Numbered from the stretch's first letter, positions 1 to 8,815 are shown. The stretch: 64,000 bases of DNA from Verrucomicrobiaceae bacterium (GCA_016795465.1 JAEUHK010000066.1:1-64000); one strand, 5' to 3'. The notes: generated from the sequence alone by a model not told the origin. Numbers and translations are program-made.

Positions 1-720
1 CGCCCGCAGAGCATCGCGGAGGTCGAGAAGGCTTTGAAGCCCAAATCTGGCTGTCGTTGGTGGGTTTACGGCTCGATTGCATTTTTGACTCTGATTCTTT
101 CCGACTACGCACTCTATTACATATCGGCCACTGAACGATCAAAGCATCGAACCAACAGCCTCGGCATGACCTTCGTGACGCTTCCAGGCGGCAAGCTCCG
201 CGTTTGCGCCCACGAGACACGCATTCGGGATTTCGACGCCTATTCGCAGGCGGTGAAACTGCCGATCACCGGGCCGGAGACACGCTGGCGGCATCCGCCG
301 CCGGGCATGATCGCCACGCCGGAGCATCCGGTGACGCCGGTGAGCAAGATCATGGCCGACCGCTTCTGCGAATGGCTCACGAAGCGCGAGCAGATGCTCG
401 GCCGCATCAGCAAGAAGGCCCGCTACCGCCTGCCGACGAACGATGAGTGGACGCAGCTCGCCCGAGACCTGCCGCCGCGCCATGCCGCGAGCTTCACGGA
501 ACCCGCCGCCACGCACGCGGCGAATGCCTTGGGCCTCTTTGACCTCGAAGGCAATGCCTCCGAATGGACCGCGACCTTGGCAAACGTGACCCGCGATGGC
601 GATTTCATCGTTCGTGGCGCCTCCTATGCCAGCGATGCGGCCCAGCAAAAAGCCCGCGCCATCGTTCAAGCGGACGGCACGGGCTTTCGGATTGTTTTGG
701 AGGATGTGACGCCTCCGTGA
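1..720 (+). CDS. Membrane-anchored FGE-sulfatase domain protein, 5'-truncated (probably the end of a kinase-TM-FGE protein)
   Basis: The frame is open from the first base of the window, so the gene is cut at its 5' end; a TTG at 34 would be the first internal start. The twelve codons before it (RPQSIAEVEKAL) resemble the last helix of bacterial Ser/Thr protein kinase domains. A transmembrane segment follows (about residues 10-30 after the TTG). The outer part matches the formylglycine-generating-enzyme/sulfatase-modifying fold: RLPTNDEW, LFDLEGNASEWT, VRGASY and a terminal GFR. Kinase-TM-FGE fusions are common in Planctomycetes and Verrucomicrobia; the kinase part is inferred because it lies outside the window. 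The domain is short for a catalytic FGE, so a binding or structural role is possible. Confidence 0.7.
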   Translation, partial: RPQSIAEVEKALKPKSGCRWWVYGSIAFLTLILSDYALYYISATERSKHRTNSLGMTFVTLPGGKLRVCAHETRIRDFDAYSQAVKLPITGPETRWRHPPPGMIATPEHPVTPVSKIMADRFCEWLTKREQMLGRISKKARYRLPTNDEWTQLARDLPPRHAASFTEPAATHAANALGLFDLEGNASEWTATLANVTRDGDFIVRGASYASDAAQQKARAIVQADGTGFRIVLEDVTPP

Positions 721-723
721 GGC

Positions 724-1737
724 TCACAGCTTCGTGTAGCCGACGCTCTCGCAGGGCATGTCCCAGAGCTTCTTCAGCTCGGGGTCGAGCTTCGTGATGC
801 TGAAGCTCACGCCAGCCATTTCCTGGCAGGTGACGATGTTGTCCACGATGGTCTGGTGGATCTTGATGCCGCGCTTTTCGAGGATGGGCTTGGCACCACG
901 CAGGAGGATGAGCAGCTCCATCATGTGAGTGGAGCCGAGGCTGTTCACGAAGAAGACAATCTCGTCACCGGCATTGAGCGCGAGGTCATCGGCGAAGATG
1001 AGGTCGAGGATCTTCGCGGCGAGCTCATCGGCGGTGCACATCGGGATGAGGCCCACACCTTTTTCACCGTGAATGCCCATGCCAAGGCCGATCACGTCGT
1101 CCGCGAGTTCGAAGGTGGGCTTGCCCGTGGCGGGAATGCTGCCCGGCTTGGTGGAGACGCCCACGGTGCGGGTGTTGTCGCAGGCTTTTTGGGCGATGCG
1201 GGCGAGTTCATCGAGGGAATCAACCGTCGCCGCAGCAGCACCGGCGAGCTTGGTGATCGGCACGAGGCCTGCCACACCGCGGCGCTTGTGTTTTTCGGAT
1301 GGAGGCGCGGAGCAAACGTCATCGGCGATGATCACCGTTTTGACCGTGATGCCCTCGTCCGCGGCGAGCTCGGCACCGATGTCGAAGTTCATCACATCGC
1401 CGGCGTAGTTGCCGTAAAGGAAGAGCACGCCCTTGCCGCGGTTCACGGCCTGCGTGGCCTCTAGCACGATGTCCGGAGGCGGCGCGGCGAAAATTTCACC
1501 CACGGCAGCGCCATCGGCCATGCCTTTGCCAATGAGACCGTGGTAGATCGGCTCGTGACCGGCACCACCGCCAACGAGCAGGGCGGGAGCATCCGGGCGG
1601 AGGTCGTTCATCACGATGGAGCGGGTGCCCACGCGGCGTGCCTTGCCATCGTAGGCGAGCACGAGGCCTTCAAAGAGTTCGTCGGCGCACTTGAGAGGGT
1701 CGTTGATGATCTTTTTGGCGGGATTGGTGGTGCTCAT
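724..1737 (-). CDS. dhaK: Dihydroxyacetone kinase substrate-binding subunit DhaK
   Basis: At 337 residues the protein has normal DhaK length. The substrate-binding loop VGGGAGHEP is at residues 55-63. His223 (GMGIHGEKG) corresponds to the histidine that binds dihydroxyacetone covalently as a hemiaminal in E. coli DhaK. In known systems DhaK pairs with the ATP- or ADP-binding subunit DhaL, and with DhaM in PTS-dependent systems. Neither partner is visible here, so DhaL must be encoded elsewhere or this copy acts differently. The stop codon lies 1 base from the convergent FGE gene. Start: ATG at 1737. Subunit identity is secure; the physiological substrate in this organism is not shown. Confidence 0.92.
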   Translation of the reverse strand: MSTTNPAKKIINDPLKCADELFEGLVLAYDGKARRVGTRSIVMNDLRPDAPALLVGGGAGHEPIYHGLIGKGMADGAAVGEIFAAPPPDIVLEATQAVNRGKGVLFLYGNYAGDVMNFDIGAELAADEGITVKTVIIADDVCSAPPSEKHKRRGVAGLVPITKLAGAAAATVDSLDELARIAQKACDNTRTVGVSTKPGSIPATGKPTFELADDVIGLGMGIHGEKGVGLIPMCTADELAAKILDLIFADDLALNAGDEIVFFVNSLGSTHMMELLILLRGAKPILEKRGIKIHQTIVDNIVTCQEMAGVSFSITKLDPELKKLWDMPCESVGYTKL

Positions 1738-1815
1738 GGTGTGGCGTGGGTTGGGAAAAAGGAGCGCCAGTTTTAGCGGCGGGCCGTCGGGCTGTCAAAG
1801 TGCGAAAAGAGAGCC

Positions 1816-2568
1816 TCAAAGCCGCTCGTGCACGCTGAGGTGCTCGGGCGGCGGGTGATTGGCATCCACATCGTGGACCTCGATCACCTGGCCGTCGTCC
1901 ATGCTGGCGATGCGGTTGGCGTGGTGGAAGATGCGGTTGTCGTGCGTGACGATGAGCACGGCACGGTCCTGGCCGCGGGCGACGTGCTCGAAGAGCTCCA
2001 TGACGATGTGGCCGTTTTTGGCATCGAGAGCAGCGGTGGGCTCATCGCAGATGATGAGACGAGGCTCATGCACCAGCGCACGAGCGATGGCGACACGCTG
2101 CTGCTGGCCGCCGGAGAGCTGCGAGGGGCGATGATGGAAGCGTTCGGCGAGCCCGACCTTGTCGAGCACCTCCTTCGCCTTCTTCTCGGCCTTCGAGGCG
2201 GAGACGCCCTGGATGAGCAGAGGCACGCTGACGTTTTCCACGCAGGTGAGCGTGGGGATCAAATTGAAGGCCTGGAAGATGAAACCGATGTTTTCAGCAC
2301 GAAAACGCGTCGTCTTGGCCTTGCTGAGTTTGCGAAGGTCATGGCCGAAGACATTCAACTCGCCCTCATCCGCGGCGAGCGTGCCGGCGATGATGCTGAT
2401 GAGCGTGGTTTTGCCGCAACCGGAAGGGCCGACAAGCATGGTGATGTCTCCGGATCGCACATCGAGGTCGATGCCTTTGAGCACCTTGGTGCGTGCGTCG
2501 CCATCGCCGAAGCTTTTGGAGATGCCGCGGAGCCTCGCGGCGATTTTTGGATCATTGGGCGTGCTCAT
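1816..2568 (-). CDS. ABC transporter ATP-binding protein (LolD/MacB/DevA type)
   Basis: A 250-residue ATPase with Walker A (GPSGCGKT, residues 47-54), Q-loop (FIFQAFN, about 97-103), the LSGGQQQRVAIARAL signature (151-165) and Walker B (LIICDEPTAA). It is of the LolD/MacB/DevA type that partners with FtsX-like permeases in lipoprotein release, peptide or glycolipid export rather than nutrient uptake. Its start lies 3 bases downstream of the stop of the permease gene at 2572-3762, so the two form an operon. The C-terminal tail has two histidines near HPPPEHLSVHERL. No membrane-fusion (HlyD-like) gene is adjacent, so the exporter is incomplete or its third component is elsewhere. Confidence 0.9.
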   Translation of the reverse strand: MSTPNDPKIAARLRGISKSFGDGDARTKVLKGIDLDVRSGDITMLVGPSGCGKTTLISIIAGTLAADEGELNVFGHDLRKLSKAKTTRFRAENIGFIFQAFNLIPTLTCVENVSVPLLIQGVSASKAEKKAKEVLDKVGLAERFHHRPSQLSGGQQQRVAIARALVHEPRLIICDEPTAALDAKNGHIVMELFEHVARGQDRAVLIVTHDNRIFHHANRIASMDDGQVIEVHDVDANHPPPEHLSVHERL

Positions 2569-2571
2569 GGG

Positions 2572-3762
2572 CTAGCTGCGGAAGACCATGGCGGGTTCGA
2601 GGCGGCTCACACGCCAGATGCCGAGCAAGGCGGCGAGCGTGCAGATGCCCAAAATGACGGCCAGCACGGCGAACGGCACAAACTCGGGCATGTAGAAAGG
2701 TGGCTGCTCGTTTTTCAAGGCACCGAAAGCGAAGCCTGCGGTGCCGAGCAGGCCGATGCCATAGCCGATGATGCCGACGGTGAAGGCCTGCGTGATGAGC
2801 ATGAGGCAAAGCGTGCCGTTGGAGGTGCCCATGGCCTTCAAGGCACCGAGGTGGCGCATGTTTTCGAGGACGAACGAATAGAAGGTCTGGCAGCTCACGG
2901 CGATGCCGACCATGAGGCCAACGATGACGGTGATGCCGAAGGAGATGGGGATGCCAGTGTTTTTGATGTACCACCACACCGTGGAGACATTAAAGTTCGT
3001 GGTGGGCTCGCCGCGCATCTGGCCCATGAACTCGTCAAACGAGGCTTCGCGGTTGGCGAAGGCTTTGAGGCCGGTTTCGCGTCGGATGTCGGCGATGGCT
3101 TGATCGAGGCTCACACCCTCGCGCGGCGCACAAATGACCGCTTGGAGCATTTTGCGCTGCGCGGGCACGTATTGCAGCGCCCGTTCGTAAGTCGTCCAAA
3201 CGTAAGGGCCGCCGGTGAAGGAGGTGACGGCATCGGCGATGCCGACGACGCGGGCTTCCTGGTCGTTGATTTCGAAGACGTCGTTGAGCTTCACCTTGTC
3301 GCCCCGCTTTTTGGCGAGTCGCTGCACGCCGAGGTCGTCGATGATGACCGAATGCGGCAGGCGCAGCTTCATGAGGTCACCGCCGAGCATTTTCGCGGGT
3401 GCTCCAGCGAGGGTGTTGGCATCGATGCCGATGAGCTGGATGACCTTGAAGCTGCCGCTTTCGAGGCGCACACGCTGGATGCCGCTGTAGATGGGCGAGG
3501 CCCAGGCCACGCTGCTCACGCTGCGGACGCGGGCCACATCGGTGTCAAGCAACGGGTTGGTCTCGTTCACCTGCTCCACACGATCTTCGACGACCCAAAT
3601 CGGCGCGGGCACGTTTTTGAGCGTCGATTTCGTCCAGCTCATGAGCCCGCAAAAAACCGCCGTCTGCTGCGCCATGAGAAACGTGGCCACCGCGAGGCCT
3701 GCCACGAGCATGAGATACTTCGCGGAGTCGCCAAACAGCATTTTGAGGGCAAGACGGAGCAT
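2572..3762 (-). CDS. ABC transporter permease, FtsX/DevC-like
   Basis: 396 residues with one N-terminal transmembrane helix (about 15-40), a large extracytoplasmic domain (about 45-270) and three C-terminal helices (about 275-300, 325-350, 365-390). This is the FtsX/MacB-PCD layout. The start MLRLALKMLFGDSAKYLMLVAGL and the conserved positions are closest to DevC-type exporter permeases. It is translated just ahead of the ATPase gene and should form the membrane channel of that exporter. The substrate cannot be read from the sequence. Confidence 0.85.
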   Translation of the reverse strand: MLRLALKMLFGDSAKYLMLVAGLAVATFLMAQQTAVFCGLMSWTKSTLKNVPAPIWVVEDRVEQVNETNPLLDTDVARVRSVSSVAWASPIYSGIQRVRLESGSFKVIQLIGIDANTLAGAPAKMLGGDLMKLRLPHSVIIDDLGVQRLAKKRGDKVKLNDVFEINDQEARVVGIADAVTSFTGGPYVWTTYERALQYVPAQRKMLQAVICAPREGVSLDQAIADIRRETGLKAFANREASFDEFMGQMRGEPTTNFNVSTVWWYIKNTGIPISFGITVIVGLMVGIAVSCQTFYSFVLENMRHLGALKAMGTSNGTLCLMLITQAFTVGIIGYGIGLLGTAGFAFGALKNEQPPFYMPEFVPFAVLAVILGICTLAALLGIWRVSRLEPAMVFRS

Positions 3763-3810
3763 GCGGCGGTGATTACGCGTGCTCCTTCGCGGTGGATGGC
3801 ACGCGGGTCA

Positions 3811-3841
3811 AAAAGAAAGGCGGGACTCGCGTCCCGCCTTT
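3811..3841 (-). terminator. Rho-independent terminator after the peroxidase gene
   Basis: An 11-bp perfect stem (AAAGGCGGGAC / GTCCCGCCTTT) with a TCGC loop at 3816-3841. Read on the minus strand it is followed by CTTTTTG, so it terminates the cytochrome c peroxidase gene, which ends at 3862. Confidence 0.8.
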
Positions 3842-3861
3842 CGTGTGAAAAGGAGGCTGGA

Positions 3862-4887
3862 TCAGGCCTTCGGGGTCTCGGGCGTGCTTTCGGGCAGTTT
3901 GGGGGCCTTGATATACTCGGCGTCCGGCGTGCCTTTGAGGGCTTTGAGGAAGGTGACGATAGAAGCAACTTCTTCGTCGGTGAGCTGCTTGGCGAGCTGA
4001 TACTCGGCCATCATCTTCACCATCTCCTCAAGCGTCTTCACGCTGCCGTCATGGAGGTAGGGGCCGGTTTCGGTGATGTTGCGCAGGCTGGGGACTTTGA
4101 AGAAGGATTTTTCACCTTCGTTCTTCGTGACATCGCTGCGGCCGTTGTCCTTGAGGCCGGGCCACTCTTTGACGAGACCGAGCTTTTGGAACATGTGACC
4201 GCCGACGCCCGCGCCGTTGTGGCAAGTGACGCAACCGGTCTTGGCGAAGGTGGCGAAGCCTTTCTTTTCCTCGGCGCTGAGGGCGTCCTTGTTGCCTTTG
4301 AGGAAGGCGTCCCACTTGCCGGGGGTGAGCAGCTTGCGCTCGAAGGCGCCGACGGCCTTGCCGAAGTTGTTGTAGGTCACGGGGTCCGCCTCGCCGGGGA
4401 AGGCGGCTTTGAAGGCGGCGACATACTCCGGCATGGACTTGAGCACCTTGATCACGAATTCCTCGCTGGGGGCACCCATTTCGACGGGGTTCAAAACGGG
4501 ACCTTTGGCCTGCTCCTCGACGCTGGGGGCACGACCATCCCAGAACTGGGCGATATGCAGGGCGGCATTGTAGGTGGAGGGGGAGCTGCGACCGCCGAGC
4601 TTGCCCTCGTGACCGGGGGAAAAGGGCAGGTTGTCCTGACCGAAGGCATCGAGCTTGTGGCAGGAGTTGCAGGACATCTTCGCGCCTTTGGAGATGCGGT
4701 TCTCAAAGTAGAGCTGGCGGCCGAGATTGATCTTGGCGTCCGTGAGTTCGTTGTCCGGAGCAGGCACTTCGGCGGGAAGGGCCTTGAACATGGGGAGGAA
4801 GGACTCGGTGAGGTCCACTTGGGCGAGCGCGGAGGTGGCGCTGAAGCCGGCGACAAGCGCGAGGGTGCGTGCGAGGTGTTTTTTCAT
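3862..4887 (-). CDS. Di-haem cytochrome c peroxidase (CcpA/MauG family)
   Basis: A periplasmic enzyme that reduces hydrogen peroxide with electrons from a small c-type cytochrome or copper protein. A Sec signal peptide (MKKHLARTLALVAGFSATSALA) is followed by two covalent haem motifs, CNSCH (73-77) and CVTCH (219-223), plus the family motifs FWDGRA and LHDGSVKTLEEM. The ATG at 4887 was chosen over an upstream in-frame start at 4947 because it begins a clean signal peptide. The 341-residue length fits the family. A strong terminator follows at 3811-3841, and it looks monocistronic. A MauG-type modifying role is possible but less likely. Confidence 0.92.
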   Translation of the reverse strand: MKKHLARTLALVAGFSATSALAQVDLTESFLPMFKALPAEVPAPDNELTDAKINLGRQLYFENRISKGAKMSCNSCHKLDAFGQDNLPFSPGHEGKLGGRSSPSTYNAALHIAQFWDGRAPSVEEQAKGPVLNPVEMGAPSEEFVIKVLKSMPEYVAAFKAAFPGEADPVTYNNFGKAVGAFERKLLTPGKWDAFLKGNKDALSAEEKKGFATFAKTGCVTCHNGAGVGGHMFQKLGLVKEWPGLKDNGRSDVTKNEGEKSFFKVPSLRNITETGPYLHDGSVKTLEEMVKMMAEYQLAKQLTDEEVASIVTFLKALKGTPDAEYIKAPKLPESTPETPKA

Positions 4888-4943
4888 GAATGGATGGCGG
4901 TTAAAAAAGCGCGTGGCGATACGTCGGCGGGAGGGAGGTGGTT

Positions 4944-5306
4944 TCAAGCCTTTGTCCGTGCTTCACGAAAAAGTCGCACGGCGACGTGATCGGTTTGCGG
5001 GAGGATGCGCTTCTTGATCGTGATCTCGACGGCGGGCGCGGCGAACTCGGCCAGCACGCACTTGGCGAGGTCGGCGGCGAGCGTCTCGATGAGGCGGCGG
5101 GGCTTTTCCGCGGCGATTTGCTCCAAACGGGTGGCCACAGCGGCGTAGTCGATGGTCTGTGCGATGTCGTCCTGCATCGTTTCGAATGGGACGCGGCTGT
5201 GGATAATGACATCTGCATGCAGGAGCTGCGGCGCGGCTCGCTCGTCGTCTGGCACGCCGATGTGGCAGCGGAGCTGGAGGTTGGTGAGATGGATCTGGTC
5301 GGGCAT
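4944..5306 (-). CDS. folB: Dihydroneopterin aldolase
   Basis: A 120-residue protein of the FolB family, which converts 7,8-dihydroneopterin to 6-hydroxymethyl-7,8-dihydropterin and glycolaldehyde in folate synthesis. The N-terminus (QIHLTNLQLRCHIGVPDDER), the central IDYAAVATRLEQIAAEKPRRLIETLAADLA with the expected Glu, and the catalytic-region Lys in ITIKKRILPQT all match the family. It lies downstream of the HAD-NUDIX gene on the same strand with a 27-base gap that contains heptamer repeats, so the two may be co-transcribed. No other folate gene is in the window. Confidence 0.9.
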   Translation of the reverse strand: MPDQIHLTNLQLRCHIGVPDDERAAPQLLHADVIIHSRVPFETMQDDIAQTIDYAAVATRLEQIAAEKPRRLIETLAADLAKCVLAEFAAPAVEITIKKRILPQTDHVAVRLFREARTKA

Positions 5307-5311
5307 GGGAG

Positions 5312-5339
5312 GTGAGAACTAAGAAGTGAGACGTCAGAG
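5312..5339. repeat. Degenerate heptamer repeat (4 units)
   Basis: Four 7-base units, GTGAGAA, CTAAGAA, GTGAGAC and GTCAGAG, sit between folB and the HAD-NUDIX gene and run into the latter's stop. They belong to the same class as the heptamer runs at 14,830-14,912 and those inside the Rhs gene. Confidence 0.6.
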
Positions 5340-6383
5340 GAGGGAGCGACGGAGGCATTCGTCGATCAGCACGCGAGTGGGGACGTTGAGGTCGAGTTTG
5401 AGGGCTTCGGCGAGCGGGAGCCAGGTGAAGGCTTGGGCTTCTTCATTGAGCACGACCTGCGGATTTTCATCGGCGCAGCGGGCGAGGTAGTTGAGGAGCA
5501 AAAAGTGGGCGGAACGCTGAAACTCGGGCGGTTCGATGCAGTCCTGGACCATGACGAACTGGATGTCGCGGAGGCGCAGGCCGGTTTCTTCGTCGATTTC
5601 GCGGACGAGGGCCTGCTCGCAGGTCTCGCCGCGTTTGATTTTACCGCCGGGGATGCCCCAGCGGTGGCTCCATTTGTGCGTGCGTATGAGGAGGAGTTCG
5701 TCGCGGTCGTTTAAAATGAGCGCTCCGACGGTGGAGACGGGGATCTCGGTGCGGGAAAGGCGGCGCAGACCGAGCAGCGAGGGCAGACGGCTCAAATCGG
5801 GCACGAGAAAGTCTGGCGCAGCGGACATGAGCTGGGCGGCGGTTTCGTAACCGGTGCAGGTGGCGATGGCGATGACGCTGGCGGCTTTGCCCGCGTCGAT
5901 GTCGTGACGCATGTCGCCGATAAAAGCGGTCTCCTCGGGGCGCATGTCGAGGCTTTCGAGGAGGTGGTGGATCTCGGTGCGCTTGTCGATGACCCCGCAG
6001 CGCAGGACCTCGAAATGATCCCGCACGCCGAGGGCGATGGCCTGAGGCACGACATGGGCTTCCGGAGCACTGCTGAGCACGACAAGGCGCAGACCGGCCG
6101 CGGCGGCCTCACGCAGCAACTCGGCGGCATGCGGGAGGATGGTGACGCCTTCGTATGCATGAGGGAAGTGCTCGAGGTAGAGTTTTTGCAGTTCGTCGAG
6201 CGGCAGGCCGGGGAGCATTTCCTCGAAAAACTCGGTGTAAGGCAGGCGAAAACGCGCACGGAAGGTCTCGCGGTCGAGCGGCGGCACGCCTCGGGCACGC
6301 AGCATGCCGTTCACGGCATGGAGGACTTTCGGGAGGTCATCGGCGAGCGTGCCGGACCAGTCGAAAAGGAGATTGCGGATCAT
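5334..6383 (-). CDS. HAD phosphatase-NUDIX hydrolase fusion protein
   Basis: Two enzymes in one 349-residue chain. The N-terminal HAD domain (about 1-205) starts FDWSGTLADD. The nucleophile Asp8 is present, but the usual second Asp of DxDGT is Ser, a pattern closer to the DxAGT of phosphonatases. Later motifs LSSAPE and FIGDMRHDIDAGKAA are intact. The C-terminal NUDIX domain (about 215-345) has a complete box, GKIKRGETCEQALVREIDEETG, allowing Mg-dependent hydrolysis of a nucleoside diphosphate-linked compound. The fusion suggests sequential clean-up of a phosphorylated metabolite, but the substrate is unknown. It lies upstream of folB; a link to pteridine triphosphate dephosphorylation is conceivable but unproven. 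Confidence 0.85.
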   Translation of the reverse strand: MIRNLLFDWSGTLADDLPKVLHAVNGMLRARGVPPLDRETFRARFRLPYTEFFEEMLPGLPLDELQKLYLEHFPHAYEGVTILPHAAELLREAAAAGLRLVVLSSAPEAHVVPQAIALGVRDHFEVLRCGVIDKRTEIHHLLESLDMRPEETAFIGDMRHDIDAGKAASVIAIATCTGYETAAQLMSAAPDFLVPDLSRLPSLLGLRRLSRTEIPVSTVGALILNDRDELLLIRTHKWSHRWGIPGGKIKRGETCEQALVREIDEETGLRLRDIQFVMVQDCIEPPEFQRSAHFLLLNYLARCADENPQVVLNEEAQAFTWLPLAEALKLDLNVPTRVLIDECLRRSLL

Positions 6384-6431
6384 GCGCCGCCTGCCGTAGC
6401 GGCATCGTGGGCGCTTTGCAATCCACGCGGC

Positions 6432-7070
6432 TTATTTCCGCGGCCGACGACGGCGCAGGCAGAGGAGTGACGCCACTCCCATCAGCAGAGCGCTGCCCGG
6501 CTCTGGCACCGGCGTGATGACGAAGTCGATGCAGTATTGGTTCACGAAGTCCGTCGTGTCCTGCACCCAAAAGGTGTAGGTGCCAGCCTGGAGATTTCCG
6601 GTGAAGCCGATGCCGCCAAACTCAGGCCCGGCCTGCAGAATGGCCAAAAGGTCGGTTTTGGTGTTCAAGTTGATGTCCAACTCCTCGCGCCAGAGGCCGT
6701 TGCTCAGGTGGTTGGTGGCATCGGTTGTGTTAATGGTGCTGCCACTGGCAAGGGCCATGAAGTGCCCATTCGGGAAGGTCGGATTGGAGCCATTGTATGT
6801 CACCAAGTTGATTTCGCTGACCTCATAGCCCGCTGCCACGGTGAAAGTCCAGATGTCGGCATCGAGTGTGACGCCGTTCCAGCCCATGCTACCCTCGACG
6901 ATATTGTGACCGTCGCTAAAAGTGAGGAAGGTGGGTGCGTTCCCGTCGTCGGATAGATCGATCAGGCTGCCGGGCAGGGGATTGTTGTTGAAGAGGTCAT
7001 TGGCACGCCCCGCCCCGGTCGCGAGGACCGCGAGGGTTAGGCCAAGAAGAAGGTGCCGGAGGTAAATCAT
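6432..7070 (-). CDS. PEP-CTERM sorting domain protein
   Basis: A 212-residue exported protein. A signal peptide (about 1-23) is followed by a beta-rich domain with no recognised enzyme motif. The C-terminus is a textbook PEP-CTERM signal: VPEPGSALLMG, a short hydrophobic helix and the basic tail LRRRRPRK. Such proteins are processed by exosortase and are linked to exopolysaccharide or surface structures. No exosortase is in the window. A consensus promoter lies directly against the ATG (7,077-7,105), which suggests a leaderless transcript. Confidence 0.85.
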   Translation of the reverse strand: MIYLRHLLLGLTLAVLATGAGRANDLFNNNPLPGSLIDLSDDGNAPTFLTFSDGHNIVEGSMGWNGVTLDADIWTFTVAAGYEVSEINLVTYNGSNPTFPNGHFMALASGSTINTTDATNHLSNGLWREELDINLNTKTDLLAILQAGPEFGGIGFTGNLQAGTYTFWVQDTTDFVNQYCIDFVITPVPEPGSALLMGVASLLCLRRRRPRK

Positions 7071-7076
7071 CCCTTA

Positions 7077-7105
7077 ATTATAATAATTCTATAAATTATT
7101 GTCAA
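7077..7105 (-). promoter_or_regulatory. Consensus sigma-70-type promoter, apparently leaderless
   Basis: On the minus strand TTGACA (7105-7100), exactly 17 bases, then TATAAT (7082-7077): both hexamers match the consensus perfectly. Only 6 bases separate the -10 box from the ATG at 7070, so the expected start of transcription falls on the A of the start codon. The same spacing is seen at 55,608-55,635. Confidence 0.8.
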
Positions 7106-7181
7106 TAGAACTGGATGGATTTCTTGGATTTTCTGTCATCAGGCGGACTTTCGCCCTCTGAAAGCCTGTTTTCTCCCTCTC

Positions 7182-7814
7182 ATGCGCCTTCTGTTCGCAC
7201 TGCTCAGTTCCTTTTTCCTGTCCTCCTGTCTTTATATGCGCACCACCAGCCAGGCGTTTGAGGCGACGGTTCCCGCCCCACGGGTCGCTGGTGCGGCGTT
7301 TCGGGCCGAGTTCATCCCCCGAGGCTCGGAGGCCGGGATGACCGTGAGCGCCATGGTGCTGGGCGGTGCGGCGATCACTGAAAATGGGCCGTATCAGCTC
7401 CGGCTGCATGCTTTTGGGCAGAAAGGCGATCAAAAGTGGTTTCGGGTGACCCGCTTCGTTCTGACGGTTCCGGGGCGTTTGTCCGCGCCCATGGAGGGAA
7501 AGGGCTTTGAAGGCAGTGTGCCATTCGAAAGTCTGGCCGATGGATCTCCAAACACGCGTGCCAGCCTGCTGTTCGGCACACGGGTCCATATCAACACGGC
7601 CGAGCATCGGGACAAGGAGGTGGTGATCGAGGCCGATGTGGAGGTCATGGGCCGGTCAGGCCTCGTCCGTGGAAGGCTGAGCATCCCCATGAAGCGCACC
7701 AAGGCCGCCCGAGGTGAGAGCATTTTCATTCCACGGGAGATCGCGAAGTCCTTTCGCGGCCAAACGCCGGCAGACATTCCTTCCGCGCTGCCTACACCGC
7801 CGGATGCACCGTGA
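7182..7814 (+). CDS. Hypothetical lipoprotein
   Basis: A 210-residue protein with a lipoprotein signal peptide ending in a lipobox (LSSC, Cys16), so it should be acylated and membrane-anchored. The mature part is mostly beta-strand with no recognised motif, and a Pro-rich C-terminus (LPTPPDAP). No family is recognised. It is divergent from the PEP-CTERM gene, with an AT-rich 111-base gap between them. Confidence 0.65.
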   Translation: MRLLFALLSSFFLSSCLYMRTTSQAFEATVPAPRVAGAAFRAEFIPRGSEAGMTVSAMVLGGAAITENGPYQLRLHAFGQKGDQKWFRVTRFVLTVPGRLSAPMEGKGFEGSVPFESLADGSPNTRASLLFGTRVHINTAEHRDKEVVIEADVEVMGRSGLVRGRLSIPMKRTKAARGESIFIPREIAKSFRGQTPADIPSALPTPPDAP

Positions 7815-7925
7815 ACGGGCGAACTGAAAACTGGACAGTTGGCTGTGGTTCGTCTCAAATGCGCCCGCTTTGCCTCCGCGCGGGCAATTTTTTCTCCTCG
7901 AAATCAACAACCACACTCACATCCC

Positions 7926-8795
7926 ATGGGCAAAATTCAATTCGGCTCCGAAGTCTATACCTGGTTCATGCAGGGCACCGGCAAGGGCTACGACAACAAA
8001 CTCGACCACATGATCAAGGTCGCCTCCGAGGCGGGCTTCACCGGCATCGAGCCGATGGTGCTCGAAATCTCCGCCAGCGCCCTCGGCTGCTCCAAATACT
8101 GGCTCGGGCCGCAGATTGACCCGATCCTCATGAAGGACACCCTTCAAAAATACAACATGAAGCTCTGCGGACTTGCCCTCGTCTGCGCTTGGGATGGCGA
8201 CACCGAGGCTCCGAACGAAAAAGAAGCCGCCGACTTCACCATCAACTACCTGAAGCACTTCCCCGGCGCCATGCTTGGCACCGTCACGCTGCCCTCCGGC
8301 CGCACGAAGGATCTGCAAAAGCGCCGTCTGAACGTCGCCAAAAACGTGAACGCCGTGTCCCAGCGTGCGCATGATGCCGGCCTCGTCTGCTCCTACCACC
8401 CGAACTCCCCGCCCGCCTCGCTCGTCCGCACGCAGGAAGACTACGACGTCGTCCTCAGCAGCCTCGACCCGAAGGTCACCGGCTGGACGCCTGATGTGGG
8501 CCACATCATCCGCGGCGGCATGGATGTCATCGCCACGCTCAGCAAGTGGCAGCACCTAATCAACCACATCCATTACAAAGACTACTCCGGCAACGGAGCC
8601 GAGCCTTGGGCTCAGATGGGCACCGGCAAGCTCGACTTCCACAAGATCACCGAGTTCCTCGTGGCCCGGAACTACTCCGGCTGGATCATCTGCGAAGACG
8701 AGGCGCACTGCGCCGTCGATGATCCGGATGGCGTGACCAAGCAGAACGGCGAATGGTGCAAATCGAACCTGCATCCCATCGTCGGCCTCGCTTGA
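7926..8795 (+). CDS. Sugar phosphate isomerase/epimerase-like TIM-barrel protein
   Basis: A 289-residue AP-endonuclease-2/xylose-isomerase-like TIM barrel, of the type found in IolE and related inositol or sugar epimerases. Supporting stretches are FTGIEPM, CSYHPNS, GWTPDVGHIIRGG, INHIHYKDYSG and GWIICEDE. Their His, Asp and Glu residues fit the metal-binding centre. The ATG at 7926 is preferred over upstream in-frame starts because the barrel begins there (KIQFGSEVYTW). A clear terminator follows. The substrate cannot be assigned. Confidence 0.8.
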   Translation: MGKIQFGSEVYTWFMQGTGKGYDNKLDHMIKVASEAGFTGIEPMVLEISASALGCSKYWLGPQIDPILMKDTLQKYNMKLCGLALVCAWDGDTEAPNEKEAADFTINYLKHFPGAMLGTVTLPSGRTKDLQKRRLNVAKNVNAVSQRAHDAGLVCSYHPNSPPASLVRTQEDYDVVLSSLDPKVTGWTPDVGHIIRGGMDVIATLSKWQHLINHIHYKDYSGNGAEPWAQMGTGKLDFHKITEFLVARNYSGWIICEDEAHCAVDDPDGVTKQNGEWCKSNLHPIVGLA

Positions 8796-8815
8796 TGTCT
8801 TGATGCTTTTTCTCG

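Noticed and set aside
724-1737. Complete dihydroxyacetone kinase operon
   Set aside because: Only DhaK is present; no DhaL or DhaM is visible in the window.
1828-4989. Very long plus-strand open frame (1053 codons)
   Set aside because: It is antisense to three well-supported genes (ABC ATPase, permease, peroxidase) and its translation has the biased composition of a GC-rich shadow frame.
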